Below, one piece after another: positions 17,159 to 25,801 of a DNA stretch of 64,000 bases. Numbering within the stretch: position 1 is the stretch's first letter; each line of letters starts with the position of its first letter. Position numbers and translations under genes: made by a program. Source of the stretch: Actinoallomurus spadix (GTDB lineage: Bacteria; Actinomycetota; Actinomycetes; Streptosporangiales; Streptosporangiaceae); the NCBI RefSeq assembly GCF_024055725.1, contig NZ_JAMXMX010000006.1, positions 248,001-312,000 on the forward strand, in the 5' to 3' direction. The notes beneath the pieces are model-generated. The model saw only the letters and a program-made list of their open reading frames with translations. It was not told the DNA's origin and searched no databases.

Positions 17159-18651
17159 TGCGTCCTCACCACCTGGGTCATCCCCTCGTCCTGAATCGGC
17201 TGCGGCGCGGGCCGCCGCGCGGTGTCACTGATGCGGATCAGAATGGCGATCAGAATCCAGTTGGCGAGCAGCGACGATCCGCCCTGGGCGAGGAACGGCG
17301 TGGTCAGACCGGTCAGCGGGATGAGCCGCGTCACACCGCCGACGATGACGAAGACCTGCAGCGCGAAGACGAACGACACGCCGCCGGCGAACAGCTTGGC
17401 GAAGTTGTCCTTCGTGGCCAGCGCGGCCTTCATGCCCCGCTGCACGATCAGCGCGTACACGATGAGGATGACCATCGCGCCGGTCAGCCCCAGCTCCTCG
17501 CCGAACGAGGTGAAGATGAAGTCGCTGTAGGACAGCGGAGTGCGCCACGGCTCGCCCTGGCCGAGGCCCGTGCCGAGCACACCGCCCTGGCCCATCGAGA
17601 ACAGGCCGAACATCAGCTGGCTGCTGTCGGCGAGGTACACGCCGCCCTTGCTGGCGCAGACGTCGGCGTGCGTCTGGTTGACGATCTTGCCGCCGATCCG
17701 GCACCCGCCGTCGAAGTACGCCTGCGGATCCAGCCAGGTGTCGATCCGCTGCGCGACGTGCGGGATCTCAGGGGCGATCAGGCAGGCGCAGGCCAGCAGC
17801 AGAACGCCGATCAGCACCCACATGAAGCGCTCGGTCGCGACGTACAGCATGCTGACGAACAGGCCGAAGAACAGGATGGCCGTACCGAAGTCGTTCTCCA
17901 GCGCCAGGACGCCGAGACAGATCACGAAGATGACCAGGATCGGCCCGAGGTCACGCGCGCGCGGGAGGTTCGCCGGGCCGATCTTCTTACCGACGATCGA
18001 CAGGCTCTGGCGCTTGTTCACCAGGTACCCGGCGAAGAAGGCCACCAGCGCGAGCTTGGAGAACTCACTGGGCTGGATCGAGAACCCGCCGATCCGAATC
18101 CAGATCTTCGCACCCAGCGCGCCACTGATCGACGAGGGCAGAAAGCCCGGGAGGGCGAGGAAGAACAACCCGACCGCGCCGATCGTGTACATGTACCGCT
18201 GGAGGACCTTGATGTCCTTCAGCACGAGCAGCGTGACGGCGAAGAAGATCATCGCCAGCGCCGTCCAGGTGAGCTGCCCGGTCGTCGACGGCCCGATGTA
18301 GGACAGCTTCTTGCCCTCTTGGAGGGCCTTCTTCCAGTCGGCGCTCGTGCTCAGGTCCAGACGGTAGATCATCGCCAGGCCGAGGCCGTTGAGGAAGACG
18401 GCCAGCGGGAGCAGGAGCGGATCGGCGTACGGCGCGAACCGGGCGACGACGAAGTAGGCGCCGGCCGCGAGGATCCCGAGGCCGATGCCGTATCCGTACA
18501 TGCCGGCCGGCAGGCCACCGTCACGCGCCAGGCCGACCTGCGCGAAGCTCGCGACGGTGATCACCAGTGCGAAGACCAACATGCCGAGCTGGGCGCTCCG
18601 CCGCGGGCGGGTCGCGATCTGAACCTCGGATTCGGCGGCTACGGAAGTCAT
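17155..18651 (-). CDS. rodA: FtsW/RodA/SpoVE (SEDS) peptidoglycan glycosyltransferase
   Basis: A 498-aa polytopic membrane protein with 12 or so hydrophobic segments. SEDS signatures are visible: WIRIGGFSIQPSEFSKLAL, LVIFVICLGVLALENDFGT (with the essential acidic residue) and RLIPLTGLTTPFLAQGGSS near the C-terminus. It polymerises lipid II glycan strands with PbpA. The start MTSVAAESEV at 18651 overlaps the pstP stop by four bases. A longer upstream reading would lie inside pstP and is less likely. Confidence 0.95.
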   Translation of the reverse strand: MTSVAAESEVQIATRPRRSAQLGMLVFALVITVASFAQVGLARDGGLPAGMYGYGIGLGILAAGAYFVVARFAPYADPLLLPLAVFLNGLGLAMIYRLDLSTSADWKKALQEGKKLSYIGPSTTGQLTWTALAMIFFAVTLLVLKDIKVLQRYMYTIGAVGLFFLALPGFLPSSISGALGAKIWIRIGGFSIQPSEFSKLALVAFFAGYLVNKRQSLSIVGKKIGPANLPRARDLGPILVIFVICLGVLALENDFGTAILFFGLFVSMLYVATERFMWVLIGVLLLACACLIAPEIPHVAQRIDTWLDPQAYFDGGCRIGGKIVNQTHADVCASKGGVYLADSSQLMFGLFSMGQGGVLGTGLGQGEPWRTPLSYSDFIFTSFGEELGLTGAMVILIVYALIVQRGMKAALATKDNFAKLFAGGVSFVFALQVFVIVGGVTRLIPLTGLTTPFLAQGGSSLLANWILIAILIRISDTARRPAPQPIQDEGMTQVVRTQ

Positions 18652-20228
18652 GGGTGAGTGGTGTTCGCCTTTACGGGGGGACAGCCGGACTTGCCCGGCT
18701 TCCTTCTGCACGTGTCGGCCGCGTCGCGGAGCTCCTGCACCTTGGCGCGGGCCTGCGTGACGTCCGCCACGATGATGCCCTTGTGCACGGTGTCCTTGGT
18801 CGCCTTGGGCAGCGAGCTCGCCTGCACCGGCGGACTCGGCTTCTCGACGACCGTCTCGTCACAGCCCAGCGAGCTCTTCTGGCCCTTGCCCTTCCAGATC
18901 GTCACGACGCCCTCGGAGTTGTCGGCGACGACGACGCGGCAGACCTGCCCGCGCAGGGTGTGGACGGTGGTACGGGCCTTGCTCAGGCTGCCCAGGCCGT
19001 CGATCGTGTGGTTCACCGAGTCCCGCGCCGAGGGCGCCAGGTCGGCGACCTTCAGCGCCGGGCTGGGACGCTCCTTCAGGTGGTACAGCTTGATTCCCAG
19101 GAGGTCCTGGTTCATCCCCTGGTAGATGACGACCTGACCGCCGTCCGCCGCGACGTAGTACTGCCCCTGAATCGTGTTGTACGCGACGTACCCCCCGCCG
19201 GCCGCCAGCACGACGACCGCACCGGCCGCCGCCACCAGCCACGGCCAGCGGCGCCGCCGCCGCCCCACCGCCTCCTGCGGCAGCGCCTCCTGCGGCAGCG
19301 TCTCCTCGGCGGGCTGCCGCCCGACCGCGGGAATGTCCGCCACGGTCACCGGCGCGGGATGCTGCTGCTCCCGTAGCGCCGCGGCCCGCTGCGCCGGCGT
19401 CTCCGCGGCCATCGCCCCCGGCGGCATGTCCGCCTCACCGCGACCCAGGCTCGCGTTGTGCGCCGCGCCCGCGGTGATCGGAGCCGACGGCGGGCCGTGC
19501 AGCTGCTCCAGCTCGACCACATCGGCCACCACACAGGTGATGTTGTCCGGACCGCCACCGCGATTGGCCAGATCGATGAGCTGGCGTACGGCCTGGTCCG
19601 GCTCCGCCGCCGTGCTCAGCGCGTGGTGGATGGTCTCCGCGCTCACCACCGTGCTCAGCCCGTCCGAGCACAGCAGGTAACGATCGCCCAGCTGCGCCTC
19701 GCGCAGCGCGATGTCCGGATCGACCTCGCCCCGGCCGTCAAGCGCCCGCAGCAACAGGGAACGCTGCGGGTGTGACGCGGCCTCGTCCAGGGTGATCCGG
19801 CCCTCGTCGACGAGCGACTGCACCAATGTGTGATCATGAGTGATCTGGAACAGCTCGCCGTTCCGCAGGAGATACGCGCGGGAGTCGCCGATGTGGACGA
19901 GGGCGACCTGCGGCCCGTTCCACAGCATCGCGGTGAGCGTGCAGCCCATGCCCTGCAGCGAAGGGTCACCCTCCACGATACTGTGCAAGGTCTCGTTGGC
20001 CCGGTGAACCGCCTGCTCCAGCGCACCGACCAGCTCGTGCGCCGGGAAGTCCCGGTCCAGTGGCTTCAGGGTCTCGATCGCGGCGGCACTGGCGATCTCA
20101 CCGCCGACGTGGCCGCCCATGCCGTCGGCGACCGCGAGCAGCCGGGAGCCCGCGTACGCCGAGTCCTCGTTGCCCTCGCGCAGCATGCCGACGTCCGACC
20201 GGGCGGCGAAGTGAATTCCGATGGTCAT
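18648..20228 (-). CDS. pstP: PP2C-type serine/threonine phosphatase PstP
   Basis: A 526-aa phosphatase opposing PknA/PknB. The N-terminal PP2C domain (about 1-235) has the metal-binding motifs RSDVGMLREGNEDSAY, VADGMGGHVGGEIAS, GDSRAYLLR and GGPDNITCVV. A Gly/Pro/Ala linker precedes a transmembrane helix (WPWLVAAAGAVVVLAAGGG, about residue 335) and an extracellular region of about 160 residues with four Cys. The extracellular part has no recognised fold. The start MTIGIHFAARSDVG at 20228 overlaps fhaB by four bases. Confidence 0.95.
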   Translation of the reverse strand: MTIGIHFAARSDVGMLREGNEDSAYAGSRLLAVADGMGGHVGGEIASAAAIETLKPLDRDFPAHELVGALEQAVHRANETLHSIVEGDPSLQGMGCTLTAMLWNGPQVALVHIGDSRAYLLRNGELFQITHDHTLVQSLVDEGRITLDEAASHPQRSLLLRALDGRGEVDPDIALREAQLGDRYLLCSDGLSTVVSAETIHHALSTAAEPDQAVRQLIDLANRGGGPDNITCVVADVVELEQLHGPPSAPITAGAAHNASLGRGEADMPPGAMAAETPAQRAAALREQQHPAPVTVADIPAVGRQPAEETLPQEALPQEAVGRRRRRWPWLVAAAGAVVVLAAGGGYVAYNTIQGQYYVAADGGQVVIYQGMNQDLLGIKLYHLKERPSPALKVADLAPSARDSVNHTIDGLGSLSKARTTVHTLRGQVCRVVVADNSEGVVTIWKGKGQKSSLGCDETVVEKPSPPVQASSLPKATKDTVHKGIIVADVTQARAKVQELRDAADTCRRKPGKSGCPPVKANTTHP

Positions 20229-20710
20229 TTGCGCAGCTCTATGGCGGTCTTCCCGATACGGATCGGTACGCCGACGGGGACTGGTTCCGGCCTGCTCACC
20301 TTGGCACGCCCGAGATAGGTGCCGTTCGTCGAACCGAGATCCTCCACGAACCACTGACCGTTCTGCGAGAAGAGCCGGGCATGCCGTCCCGAAGAGTAGT
20401 CGTCTCCGAGAGGCAGGGTGACATCATTCGACCGACCCATCGTTATCTCCGTACCGACCAGGTCCATCGTCGTACCGGCCCGGGCACCTTCGGTGATGAC
20501 GAGCTTGGTCGGCTCGGTACGCCTGACGCGCGGCGCCGCGGCCTGCCGGGGCGGCCGGGCGGGCTGGGCGGCCTGCCGAGGCCGCTGGGCCTTCGCGGCG
20601 GCCTTCGAACCCCACAGATCGGCACGGATGACGCCCGCGGCCGCGATGACGAACAGCCAGAGTACGGCTAGGAACGCCACCTTCATGAGCGTCAGGGTGA
20701 TTTGGTTCAT
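20225..20710 (-). CDS. fhaB: FHA-domain protein FhaB (FipA-type)
   Basis: A 161-aa protein with an N-terminal transmembrane helix (about residues 8-28), a Pro/Arg/Ala linker and one FHA domain (about 80-155). The phosphothreonine-binding residues are visible in MGRSNDVTLPL, SSGRHARLF and LGSTNGTYLG. It reads PknA/PknB phosphorylation and couples it to FtsZ/septal synthesis in mycobacteria. It sits between fhaA and pstP in the kinase operon. Confidence 0.93.
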   Translation of the reverse strand: MNQITLTLMKVAFLAVLWLFVIAAAGVIRADLWGSKAAAKAQRPRQAAQPARPPRQAAAPRVRRTEPTKLVITEGARAGTTMDLVGTEITMGRSNDVTLPLGDDYSSGRHARLFSQNGQWFVEDLGSTNGTYLGRAKVSRPEPVPVGVPIRIGKTAIELRK

Positions 20711-20721
20711 CGGAGTCGGAA

Positions 20722-21468
20722 CTACTCCCTATCGCGGCGGAACACCAGGGTTGTCCGGCCGAGCGTCACCCGCGCGCCATCGTGCAGCGTCACGCGGCGG
20801 ATCGGCTGGCCGTTCACGAAAGTGCCGTTTGTCGACCCTAGATCAACCGCAACCACCTCCGGGCCCTCGACTCTGATCTCGGCATGGTGCCGGGAAACGC
20901 CCGGATCGACAAGCCGAAGATCACAATCGGTGCCCCGGCCGAGCAACGTCACCGGAGTGGTCAGATCGTACGTGTGACTCGGCTGACCCTCCGTGCTCAC
21001 CAGCAGCCGCGGCCGGCCACCCGCGAACCCACGCGGCGGAGCCGGCATGTCACTCATCGGCTGACGGATCTCGCCACCCTCGACCGTCGAGCCGCGGATG
21101 ACACCGGACCGGATCCGGAACATCCCGGTACGCAGGTCATCGGCGTTCTCGAACCGCACCCGCACCGGCCCCACGAAGGAGTAACCCTGCTCCTTCGCGT
21201 GCTCACGGGCGAGATTCGCCAGCTCCTGGCTCAGACTGTCGGCGTAGACCTCCAGCCGCTCACCGTCCGGATGTGAGATCTCGACCACGAAGTCGTTCGG
21301 CACCAGCGTGCGACCCTGCGCCACGATCGCGGCGCGCTCGTCCATCTCGCGCTGGATGGCGCTGGCCACCTCGACGGGTTGAAGCTCCGACTTGAAAGCC
21401 CGAGCGAAGGCACCCTCGACCATGCCCTCGAGCCGACGCTCGAAGCGCTGTAGGACACCCACGTGCAC
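20722..21468 (-). CDS. fhaA: FhaA: DUF3662 plus FHA domain protein
   Basis: A 248-aa protein. The N-terminal DUF3662 domain (about 1-120, starting VLQRFERRLEGMVEGAF) is followed by a Gly/Pro/Arg linker and a C-terminal FHA domain with LGRGTDCDLRL, VSRHHAEIRVE and LGSTNGTFVNG. FhaA binds phosphorylated MviN in mycobacteria and controls peptidoglycan precursor export. It is the first gene of the operon running down to pknB; the promoter should lie between it and tRNA-Leu. The start follows GGGAGGTGCAC-like sequence on the minus strand. Confidence 0.93.
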   Translation of the reverse strand: MHVGVLQRFERRLEGMVEGAFARAFKSELQPVEVASAIQREMDERAAIVAQGRTLVPNDFVVEISHPDGERLEVYADSLSQELANLAREHAKEQGYSFVGPVRVRFENADDLRTGMFRIRSGVIRGSTVEGGEIRQPMSDMPAPPRGFAGGRPRLLVSTEGQPSHTYDLTTPVTLLGRGTDCDLRLVDPGVSRHHAEIRVEGPEVVAVDLGSTNGTFVNGQPIRRVTLHDGARVTLGRTTLVFRRDRE

Positions 21469-21570
21469 CTCCCCTCTCCACTGCTAGACGATCGTATCTG
21501 TGAGTAGGTTCGCCCCGAGCAACCGATTCGGACCACCGCTGGAATGGTGCTAATCTTTGGGACGCGCCCG

Positions 21571-21653
21571 GGGCGGGTGGCGGAACGGCAGACGCGCACG
21601 GTTCAGGTCCGTGTGTCCGAAAGGACGTGAGGGTTCAAATCCCTCCTCGCCCA
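21571..21653 (+). tRNA. tRNA-Leu (anticodon CAG)
   Basis: An 83-nt class II tRNA. The acceptor arms GGGCGGG and CTCGCCC pair with one G-U and leave A73. The anticodon stem CACGG/CCGTG encloses the loop TTCAGGT, anticodon CAG. A long variable arm (TGTCCGAAAGGACG region) and a T-arm with GGTTCAAATCC follow. CCA is not encoded as CCA after the discriminator. A tRNA-Leu downstream of fhaA is conserved in actinomycetes. Confidence 0.95.
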
Positions 21654-21775
21654 CTCGGTGTTGGGGTCGGCTGGTCGGAAGCTTTGCTTCCTCCCAGTCG
21701 ACCCCTCGTCGTTTTTTCGGGGGGACGACCCCCCGGGCCCCCCGAGGTGGGGGGCTTCGCCCCCCACGCCCCCTT

Positions 21776-21923
21776 GGGGCTCAGGTTCGTTTGCTGGTGC
21801 GGGCTCCGCGCGGGCTGGGATTTTTGGGGCTTCGCCCCTTGCCCCCCCTGGGGCTCAGGTTCGTTTGCTGGTGCGGGCTCCGCGCGGGCTGAGGTTTTTT
21901 GGGGCTTCGCCCCTTGCCCCCCT
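21776..21923 (+). repeat. Two-copy 74-bp tandem repeat with terminator-like hairpins
   Basis: A 74-bp unit starting GGGGCTCAGGTTCGTTTGC at 21776 repeats at 21850 with only a few changes. Each copy contains the small palindromes GCGGGCTCCGCGC and GGGGCTTCGCCCC, the latter after a run of five or six T. A related hairpin, GGGGGCTTCGCCCCC, precedes them at 21750-21765. It lies just after tRNA-Leu. Confidence 0.85.
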
Positions 21924-22137
21924 TGGTGGTTGGGGTGCGAGGTCGGTCACATTGAGCTCTGGGTTGACGGGCTGAGCCTTGTGATTCGGTCATTGCTTCG
22001 TTCGCGATGGCGGCACGGAGCGGCCTTGAAGTCGCCCGGTGGGGCGCGTCGGTGGGGTGCCTGCCGTTCGGGCCGCCGACGCCGCTGATTTCAGGGGGCG
22101 GTGTTCAGAGCTGCTCCTGGCGGTACCAAGAGATGAG

Positions 22138-22152
22138 TAGAACGTTCGGTCT
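22138..22152. promoter_or_regulatory. TetR-type operator, copy 1
   Basis: TAGAACGTTCGGTCT with palindromic core GAACGTTC. The same 15-mer recurs at 22190-22204, and with one change at 23476-23490 in front of the tetR gene, which is the expected pattern for a self-regulating TetR and its target. Confidence 0.75.
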
Positions 22153-22189
22153 TGACGGGTGGGTGGCGCCGTGTCATGGTCGGGGGAGG

Positions 22190-22204
22190 TAGAACGTTCG
22201 GTCT
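22190..22204. promoter_or_regulatory. TetR-type operator, copy 2
   Basis: An exact second copy of the 15-mer at 22138, 52 bp (about five helical turns) downstream and in the same orientation, 81 bp before the DUF308 gene start. The spacing would let two dimers bind the same face of the DNA. Confidence 0.75.
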
Positions 22205-22285
22205 CGTGTGGTTCGCGTCCTCGATCGGGGGAGCCGTCAGCGGCGCCGCTGACCCGCGTAGTCCGTTTCCATCGAGAGGATCATC

Positions 22286-22843
22286 GTGGCCACCGTTGCC
22301 TCATCCACCGTCCGCGGGATCGCGCCGGCTCTGCGCCGGTTGTACTTTGTCCGATCCGGGTTCGCCGTCGTCTGGGCGCTTCTGCTGTTCGCCACCAAGT
22401 CGGACCTCGGTCCGGTCGGCGTCGCCCTGCTCGTTCTGTATCCCCTGTTCGACGCCGCCGCGGCGGTCGTGGACGCTCGTTCGGCTCGCGCCGCCGGGCC
22501 GGCGCGCGGACTGTACGTGAACATCGCGATCAGCGTGCTCGCCGCGATCGGCGTGGCCGTCGCCTGCGCGTCCGGTGTGCCGGCCGTCCTACGCGTGTGG
22601 GGCGTCTGGGCGATCGTCTCCGGGCTCGTGCAGCTGGTCGTGGGTGTTGCGCGCCGCTCGATGGGCGGCCAGTGGCCGATGATCCTCAGCGGGGGCATCT
22701 CCGTACTCGCCGGCGCCTCGTTCATCACGTCGGCCTCCGCGGAGGACCCGTCGCCGGGCGGCATCGCCGGCTACGCGGTGCTGGGTGGCGTCTTCTTCCT
22801 CGTCTCGGCGCTGCGCCTCGGGCGTGCCGCGGATAAGCGCTGA
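22286..22843 (+). CDS. DUF308 (HdeD-like) membrane protein
   Basis: A 185-aa protein with six predicted transmembrane helices in paired hairpins, matching the HdeD/DUF308 family (acid or stress response membrane proteins of unknown activity). Examples are FAVVWALLLFATKSD, LYVNIAISVLAAIGVAVACA and YAVLGGVFFLVSALRLG. The start is GTG 22286 with GAGAGGA five bases upstream. Two TetR-type operators lie upstream and the tetR gene is convergent 17 bp downstream. So expression is probably repressed by that regulator. Confidence 0.8.
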   Translation: MATVASSTVRGIAPALRRLYFVRSGFAVVWALLLFATKSDLGPVGVALLVLYPLFDAAAAVVDARSARAAGPARGLYVNIAISVLAAIGVAVACASGVPAVLRVWGVWAIVSGLVQLVVGVARRSMGGQWPMILSGGISVLAGASFITSASAEDPSPGGIAGYAVLGGVFFLVSALRLGRAADKR

Positions 22844-22860
22844 CATCGCCGGCTTGGTGC

Positions 22861-23457
22861 TCAGGCGGTCTTCGTCCCGGATCCGGACGTGGAGCGGTGT
22901 TGCAGGATCCCGTCGACGCCCCGGAGGAACGTCTCGCAGACCTCCGCGGGATCGGAGAGGCAGCCCTCGGCCATCGCGCCGTCTCGCAGCATGACGAAGT
23001 GGCGGCCCGCGAGCTCGGGTGGCGTATCCCCGACGTGCGCGAGCAGGTCGGTGATGGTGCGCAGGAACCACGCGCGGTGAGCGAGGACGGCCTTGTGGAC
23101 GGGGTGATCGGGATCCGGATACTCGGCGACGGCGTTGAGGAAGGCGCAGCCGCGGAAGCCGGCCGACCGGATGCCGTCGGCGATCGACTCTGCGATGGCC
23201 CGCAGGATGTCGGCGGCCGGACGGCCGCTGTCGAGGACCTTGCCGACCTGCTCGCGGTCGAGCCGGTGGACCGCTTGGAGGTACGCGATGACGAGGTCTT
23301 CCTTGCCGGGGAAGTGCCGGTACAGCGTCGCGCGGGTCACCTTCGCCTCCGCGACGATCCGATCGATCCCGACGGAGTGGATTCCCTCGGTGTAGAAGAG
23401 CCGGGTGGCGGTTTCGAGTAGCCGCGAGCGCGCTTCGGAGACCTGACCTCGAGCCAT
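22861..23457 (-). CDS. TetR family transcriptional regulator
   Basis: A 198-aa regulator. The N-terminal helix-turn-helix is classical: RLLETATRLFYTEGIHSVGIDRIVAEAKVT region with TLYRHFPGKEDLVIAYL following. The C-terminal ligand domain resembles TetR_C regulators with FRGCAFLNAVAEYPD and a HRAWFLRTITDLL helix. Copies of a 15-bp palindromic site occur 18 bp upstream of its own start and twice before the convergent DUF308 gene, which argues for autoregulation plus control of that gene. The ligand is unknown. Confidence 0.92.
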   Translation of the reverse strand: MARGQVSEARSRLLETATRLFYTEGIHSVGIDRIVAEAKVTRATLYRHFPGKEDLVIAYLQAVHRLDREQVGKVLDSGRPAADILRAIAESIADGIRSAGFRGCAFLNAVAEYPDPDHPVHKAVLAHRAWFLRTITDLLAHVGDTPPELAGRHFVMLRDGAMAEGCLSDPAEVCETFLRGVDGILQHRSTSGSGTKTA

Positions 23458-23475
23458 TGTGGGGAGTGTAATCGA

Positions 23476-23490
23476 TAGAACGTTCAGTCT
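23476..23490. promoter_or_regulatory. TetR-type operator, copy 3 (autoregulatory)
   Basis: TAGAACGTTCAGTCT differs from copies 1 and 2 at one base and starts 18 bp upstream of the tetR start codon. A bare core GAACGTTC also occurs at 23613-23620 without the flanks. Confidence 0.75.
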
Positions 23491-23623
23491 CCGGGGTGAC
23501 GTCTTCGCGCCCTGCGCCGGTGAGCGGCGGCGAGCCGTTCAGAGCACGGATCGGCAGAAGAACCGGCGCGTCCGGCCCGCCGGTGCGCGAGTGAGGTGGA
23601 AGGCGGTCCCCAGAACGTTCCGT

Positions 23624-23663
23624 TGCCCTCGGTATGGACCCGGGGGATTCCATACCGAGGGCA
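23624..23663. terminator. Hairpin after the serine hydrolase gene
   Basis: A perfect 15-bp stem, 23624-23638 with 23649-23663, and a 10-base loop. It lies 29 bp beyond the serine hydrolase stop (minus strand) and probably terminates that transcript before the tetR promoter region. Confidence 0.7.
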
Positions 23664-23691
23664 GCGGAGGGGAACTACACCGTGATGGAGA

Positions 23692-24963
23692 TCAGCTGGA
23701 GGCGGGGACCGGCTTGCCGAACATCGTGCAGATGGCCGCGGTGACCAGGTCGTCCTCGGCCGTGCCGGCCGCGGCGTCGGTTTTGAGGCCGAAGTGGGTT
23801 GTGGCCAGCACCGAGACGGTACGTCGGCCCAACTCGTCGGTGTAGTTGTCGCTGCGGTATCCGGGAAGCGCGCCGTCGTGCCCCCACACCGTCCCGCACG
23901 GGGTGTGGACCTCCTCAAGCCCCAGCCCGTAGAGGCGGTTCAGCCCGTTCGCCTCGTCCTCCTGGGTGGTGACCCGCATTTGGGCGAGCAGCGGCTTGGG
24001 AAAGAGCCGGCCGGACAGCAGGGCCTTGTCGAATCGGGCCCAGTCACTCGTGGTGGAGACGATGGAACCGGCCGCCCCGACCCACGACTGGTCGATCCCG
24101 GTGACGTCGACCCGCTCGCCGCGGGCCGGTCCGACGAAACCGAAACCCGCGGGTGTGCCGGGCGGCAGGATCGGCGCGAGGTGCGCCGCGTCGGGCTCGT
24201 ACCCGTGGGCGAACCGGCGGTCGGCGGGGTCCGGGGCGCCGGTGGCCAGGTAGGTGTGCCGAAGCCCCAGCGGCCCGGCGATACGGTGCTGGATCAGGTC
24301 CGCCACACTCTGTCCGGTGATCTTCTCCAACAGCAGGCCGAGCGCGTCATAGTTGGTGTTGCTGTAGGACCAGCCCTGACCGGGCGGGAACTTCACCGGC
24401 AGGCTCGTGCCCATGGCGAGCAGCTGCTCGGCCGTGGGCGGCTCCGTCTGCCGGCCGGTCATCAGCATCAGCGCCTCGGGGTCGTACGCGTAGTCGGCCA
24501 GTCCACTGGTGTGGTTCAGCAGCATTCGTACGGTGATGTTCCGGCCGTTCGGAACGGCTCCGGGAAGCCGCTTCTCGATGGGGTCGTCCAGCGCGAGGCG
24601 GTGGTCGGCGACGAGTTGCAGAACCAGCGTCGCGGTCATCGTCTTGGTGTTCGAGCCCATCCTGAACTCGTCGTTCGCGGTCAGCGCGTGATCAGGGATG
24701 CTCCACGAGGCCTGCCGGACGATGTTCACCTCCGGGCCGTGTCCATCGTCCACCCGGACGATGACGCCCGGGACGCCGGCCGCCGTGGCCCTGCTTGCGG
24801 CGGCGACCAACTGTTGCGAGTGCCCCGCGACGCCCGGCCGCTCCGCCGCCGCCGCTGACGCCGACGCCGCGCCGGACATCGCGATGACGCCGGCGCCGAG
24901 CGCCAGCGCCGTCGCCGTTCCCCGGAGACGGCGGGAGACGAATCCAGTGCTCTTCCCTGCCAT
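23692..24963 (-). CDS. Secreted serine hydrolase (class C beta-lactamase/DD-peptidase family)
   Basis: A 423-aa exported enzyme. The first 35-40 residues form a signal peptide (RRLRGTATALALGAGVIAMSG, cleavage near AASASA). The penicillin-binding fold motifs are SxxK in MGSNTKTMTA, YxN in WSYSNTNYDAL and HxG in WGHDGALPGY. Relatives include D-alanyl-D-alanine carboxypeptidases, D-aminopeptidases and esterases, so the substrate is open. Cys residues near the C-terminus may form a disulfide (PCGTVW, AICTMF). The two-component system at 25112-27024 lies just upstream on the same strand and could control it. Confidence 0.88.
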   Translation of the reverse strand: MAGKSTGFVSRRLRGTATALALGAGVIAMSGAASASAAAAERPGVAGHSQQLVAAASRATAAGVPGVIVRVDDGHGPEVNIVRQASWSIPDHALTANDEFRMGSNTKTMTATLVLQLVADHRLALDDPIEKRLPGAVPNGRNITVRMLLNHTSGLADYAYDPEALMLMTGRQTEPPTAEQLLAMGTSLPVKFPPGQGWSYSNTNYDALGLLLEKITGQSVADLIQHRIAGPLGLRHTYLATGAPDPADRRFAHGYEPDAAHLAPILPPGTPAGFGFVGPARGERVDVTGIDQSWVGAAGSIVSTTSDWARFDKALLSGRLFPKPLLAQMRVTTQEDEANGLNRLYGLGLEEVHTPCGTVWGHDGALPGYRSDNYTDELGRRTVSVLATTHFGLKTDAAAGTAEDDLVTAAICTMFGKPVPASS

Positions 24964-25111
24964 GGCGAATCCTCCTCATCCTGCGGCCGGTGGCGGCTGC
25001 CAGGCCGATGAGCAAGAAGGTAGGAAAACGGCATGGGCGTACACATCGCCTCGCAGTGGGCCGCTCGTGGCTCGCGTGGGGGATGGACAGCCGGCGCGGG
25101 CGTCGGCTAAT

Positions 25112-25801
25112 TCAGCCGTCCTGCGTGGCGAGCCCGATCTGGTGCGCGAACACCACGGCGTGGACTCGATCCCGAAGGTCGAGCTTGGCGAAGATGCGCG
25201 ACACGTAGGTCTTGACCGTCTCTCTGCTCAGAAAGAGCGACTTCGCGATCTCGGCGTTCGACTGCCCGGTGGCCATCAGCTTCAACACCTCGACTTCGCG
25301 TTCGGTCAGGTCGGCGAGGGCCTCCCTCACACGCCTGTCCGCCTCGTCGTCGTCGCGGATGCGCTCGCCGAAGCGGCCGATCAGCCGGCGGGTGACCTCG
25401 GGCGCCAGCAGGGCGTTCCCGGCGGCGATGGTGCGGATCCCGGCGAGCATCTCCCCCGCCGGAGTGTCCTTGAGCAGGAACCCGCTGGCTCCCGCGCGCA
25501 GTGCCTGGAAGACGTACTCGTCCAGGTTGAACGTCGTGACGACCAGCACCTTGACCCGCCCGGCGGACTGCGGGCCGGCGATCCGCCGGGTCGCCTCGAT
25601 GCCGTCGAGCAGCGGCATCCGGATGTCCATGATGACGATGTCGGGGGTGAGCCGCTCGGCCAGCCGCACCGCCTCACGGCCGTCCTCGGCCGTACCGACG
25701 ATCTCGAAGTCCGGCTGCGAGGACAGGATGGTGATGTAACCGGCGCGGATGAGCGCCTGGTCGTCGCACACCAGCACCCGGGTACGCGGCTTCGCGCTCA
25801 T
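25112..25801 (-). CDS. NarL/LuxR family response regulator
   Basis: A 229-aa protein with a receiver domain (VLVCDDQALIRAG, phospho-acceptor Asp in IVIMDIRMPLLDG, KVLVVTTFNLDEYVF, FLLKDTPAGEML) and a C-terminal LuxR-type helix-turn-helix (LTEREVEVLKLMATGQSNAE, LFLSRETVKTYVSRI). It overlaps the histidine kinase stop by four bases (ATGA), so the ATG at 25801 is preferred over an upstream in-frame start. Target genes are unknown; the adjacent serine hydrolase and the 27316-27663 gene are candidates. Confidence 0.93.
   Translation of the reverse strand: MSAKPRTRVLVCDDQALIRAGYITILSSQPDFEIVGTAEDGREAVRLAERLTPDIVIMDIRMPLLDGIEATRRIAGPQSAGRVKVLVVTTFNLDEYVFQALRAGASGFLLKDTPAGEMLAGIRTIAAGNALLAPEVTRRLIGRFGERIRDDDEADRRVREALADLTEREVEVLKLMATGQSNAEIAKSLFLSRETVKTYVSRIFAKLDLRDRVHAVVFAHQIGLATQDG

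Larger units (their letters stand above)
21654..22285. other. Non-coding stretch after tRNA-Leu
   Basis: No convincing gene. The first 270 bases are a GC-rich low-complexity run of hairpins and T-runs; reading frames across it give only repeat-driven proteins on both strands. The last 150 bases hold two TetR-type operator copies and the promoter region for the DUF308 gene. No tRNA-end duplication that would mark an integrated element was found. Confidence 0.7.

Noticed and set aside
21571-21653. Integrated element at tRNA-Leu
   Set aside because: No integrase, no duplicated tRNA 3' end, and neighbours are core genes or simple regulators.
21627-22088. Long Pro/Gly frames on both strands across the repeat after tRNA-Leu
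   Set aside because: Generated by the GC-rich tandem repeat itself; no family resemblance, a known artefact type.
23613-23620. Fourth TetR operator
   Set aside because: Only the eight-base core GAACGTTC is present; the flanking bases shared by the other three copies are missing.
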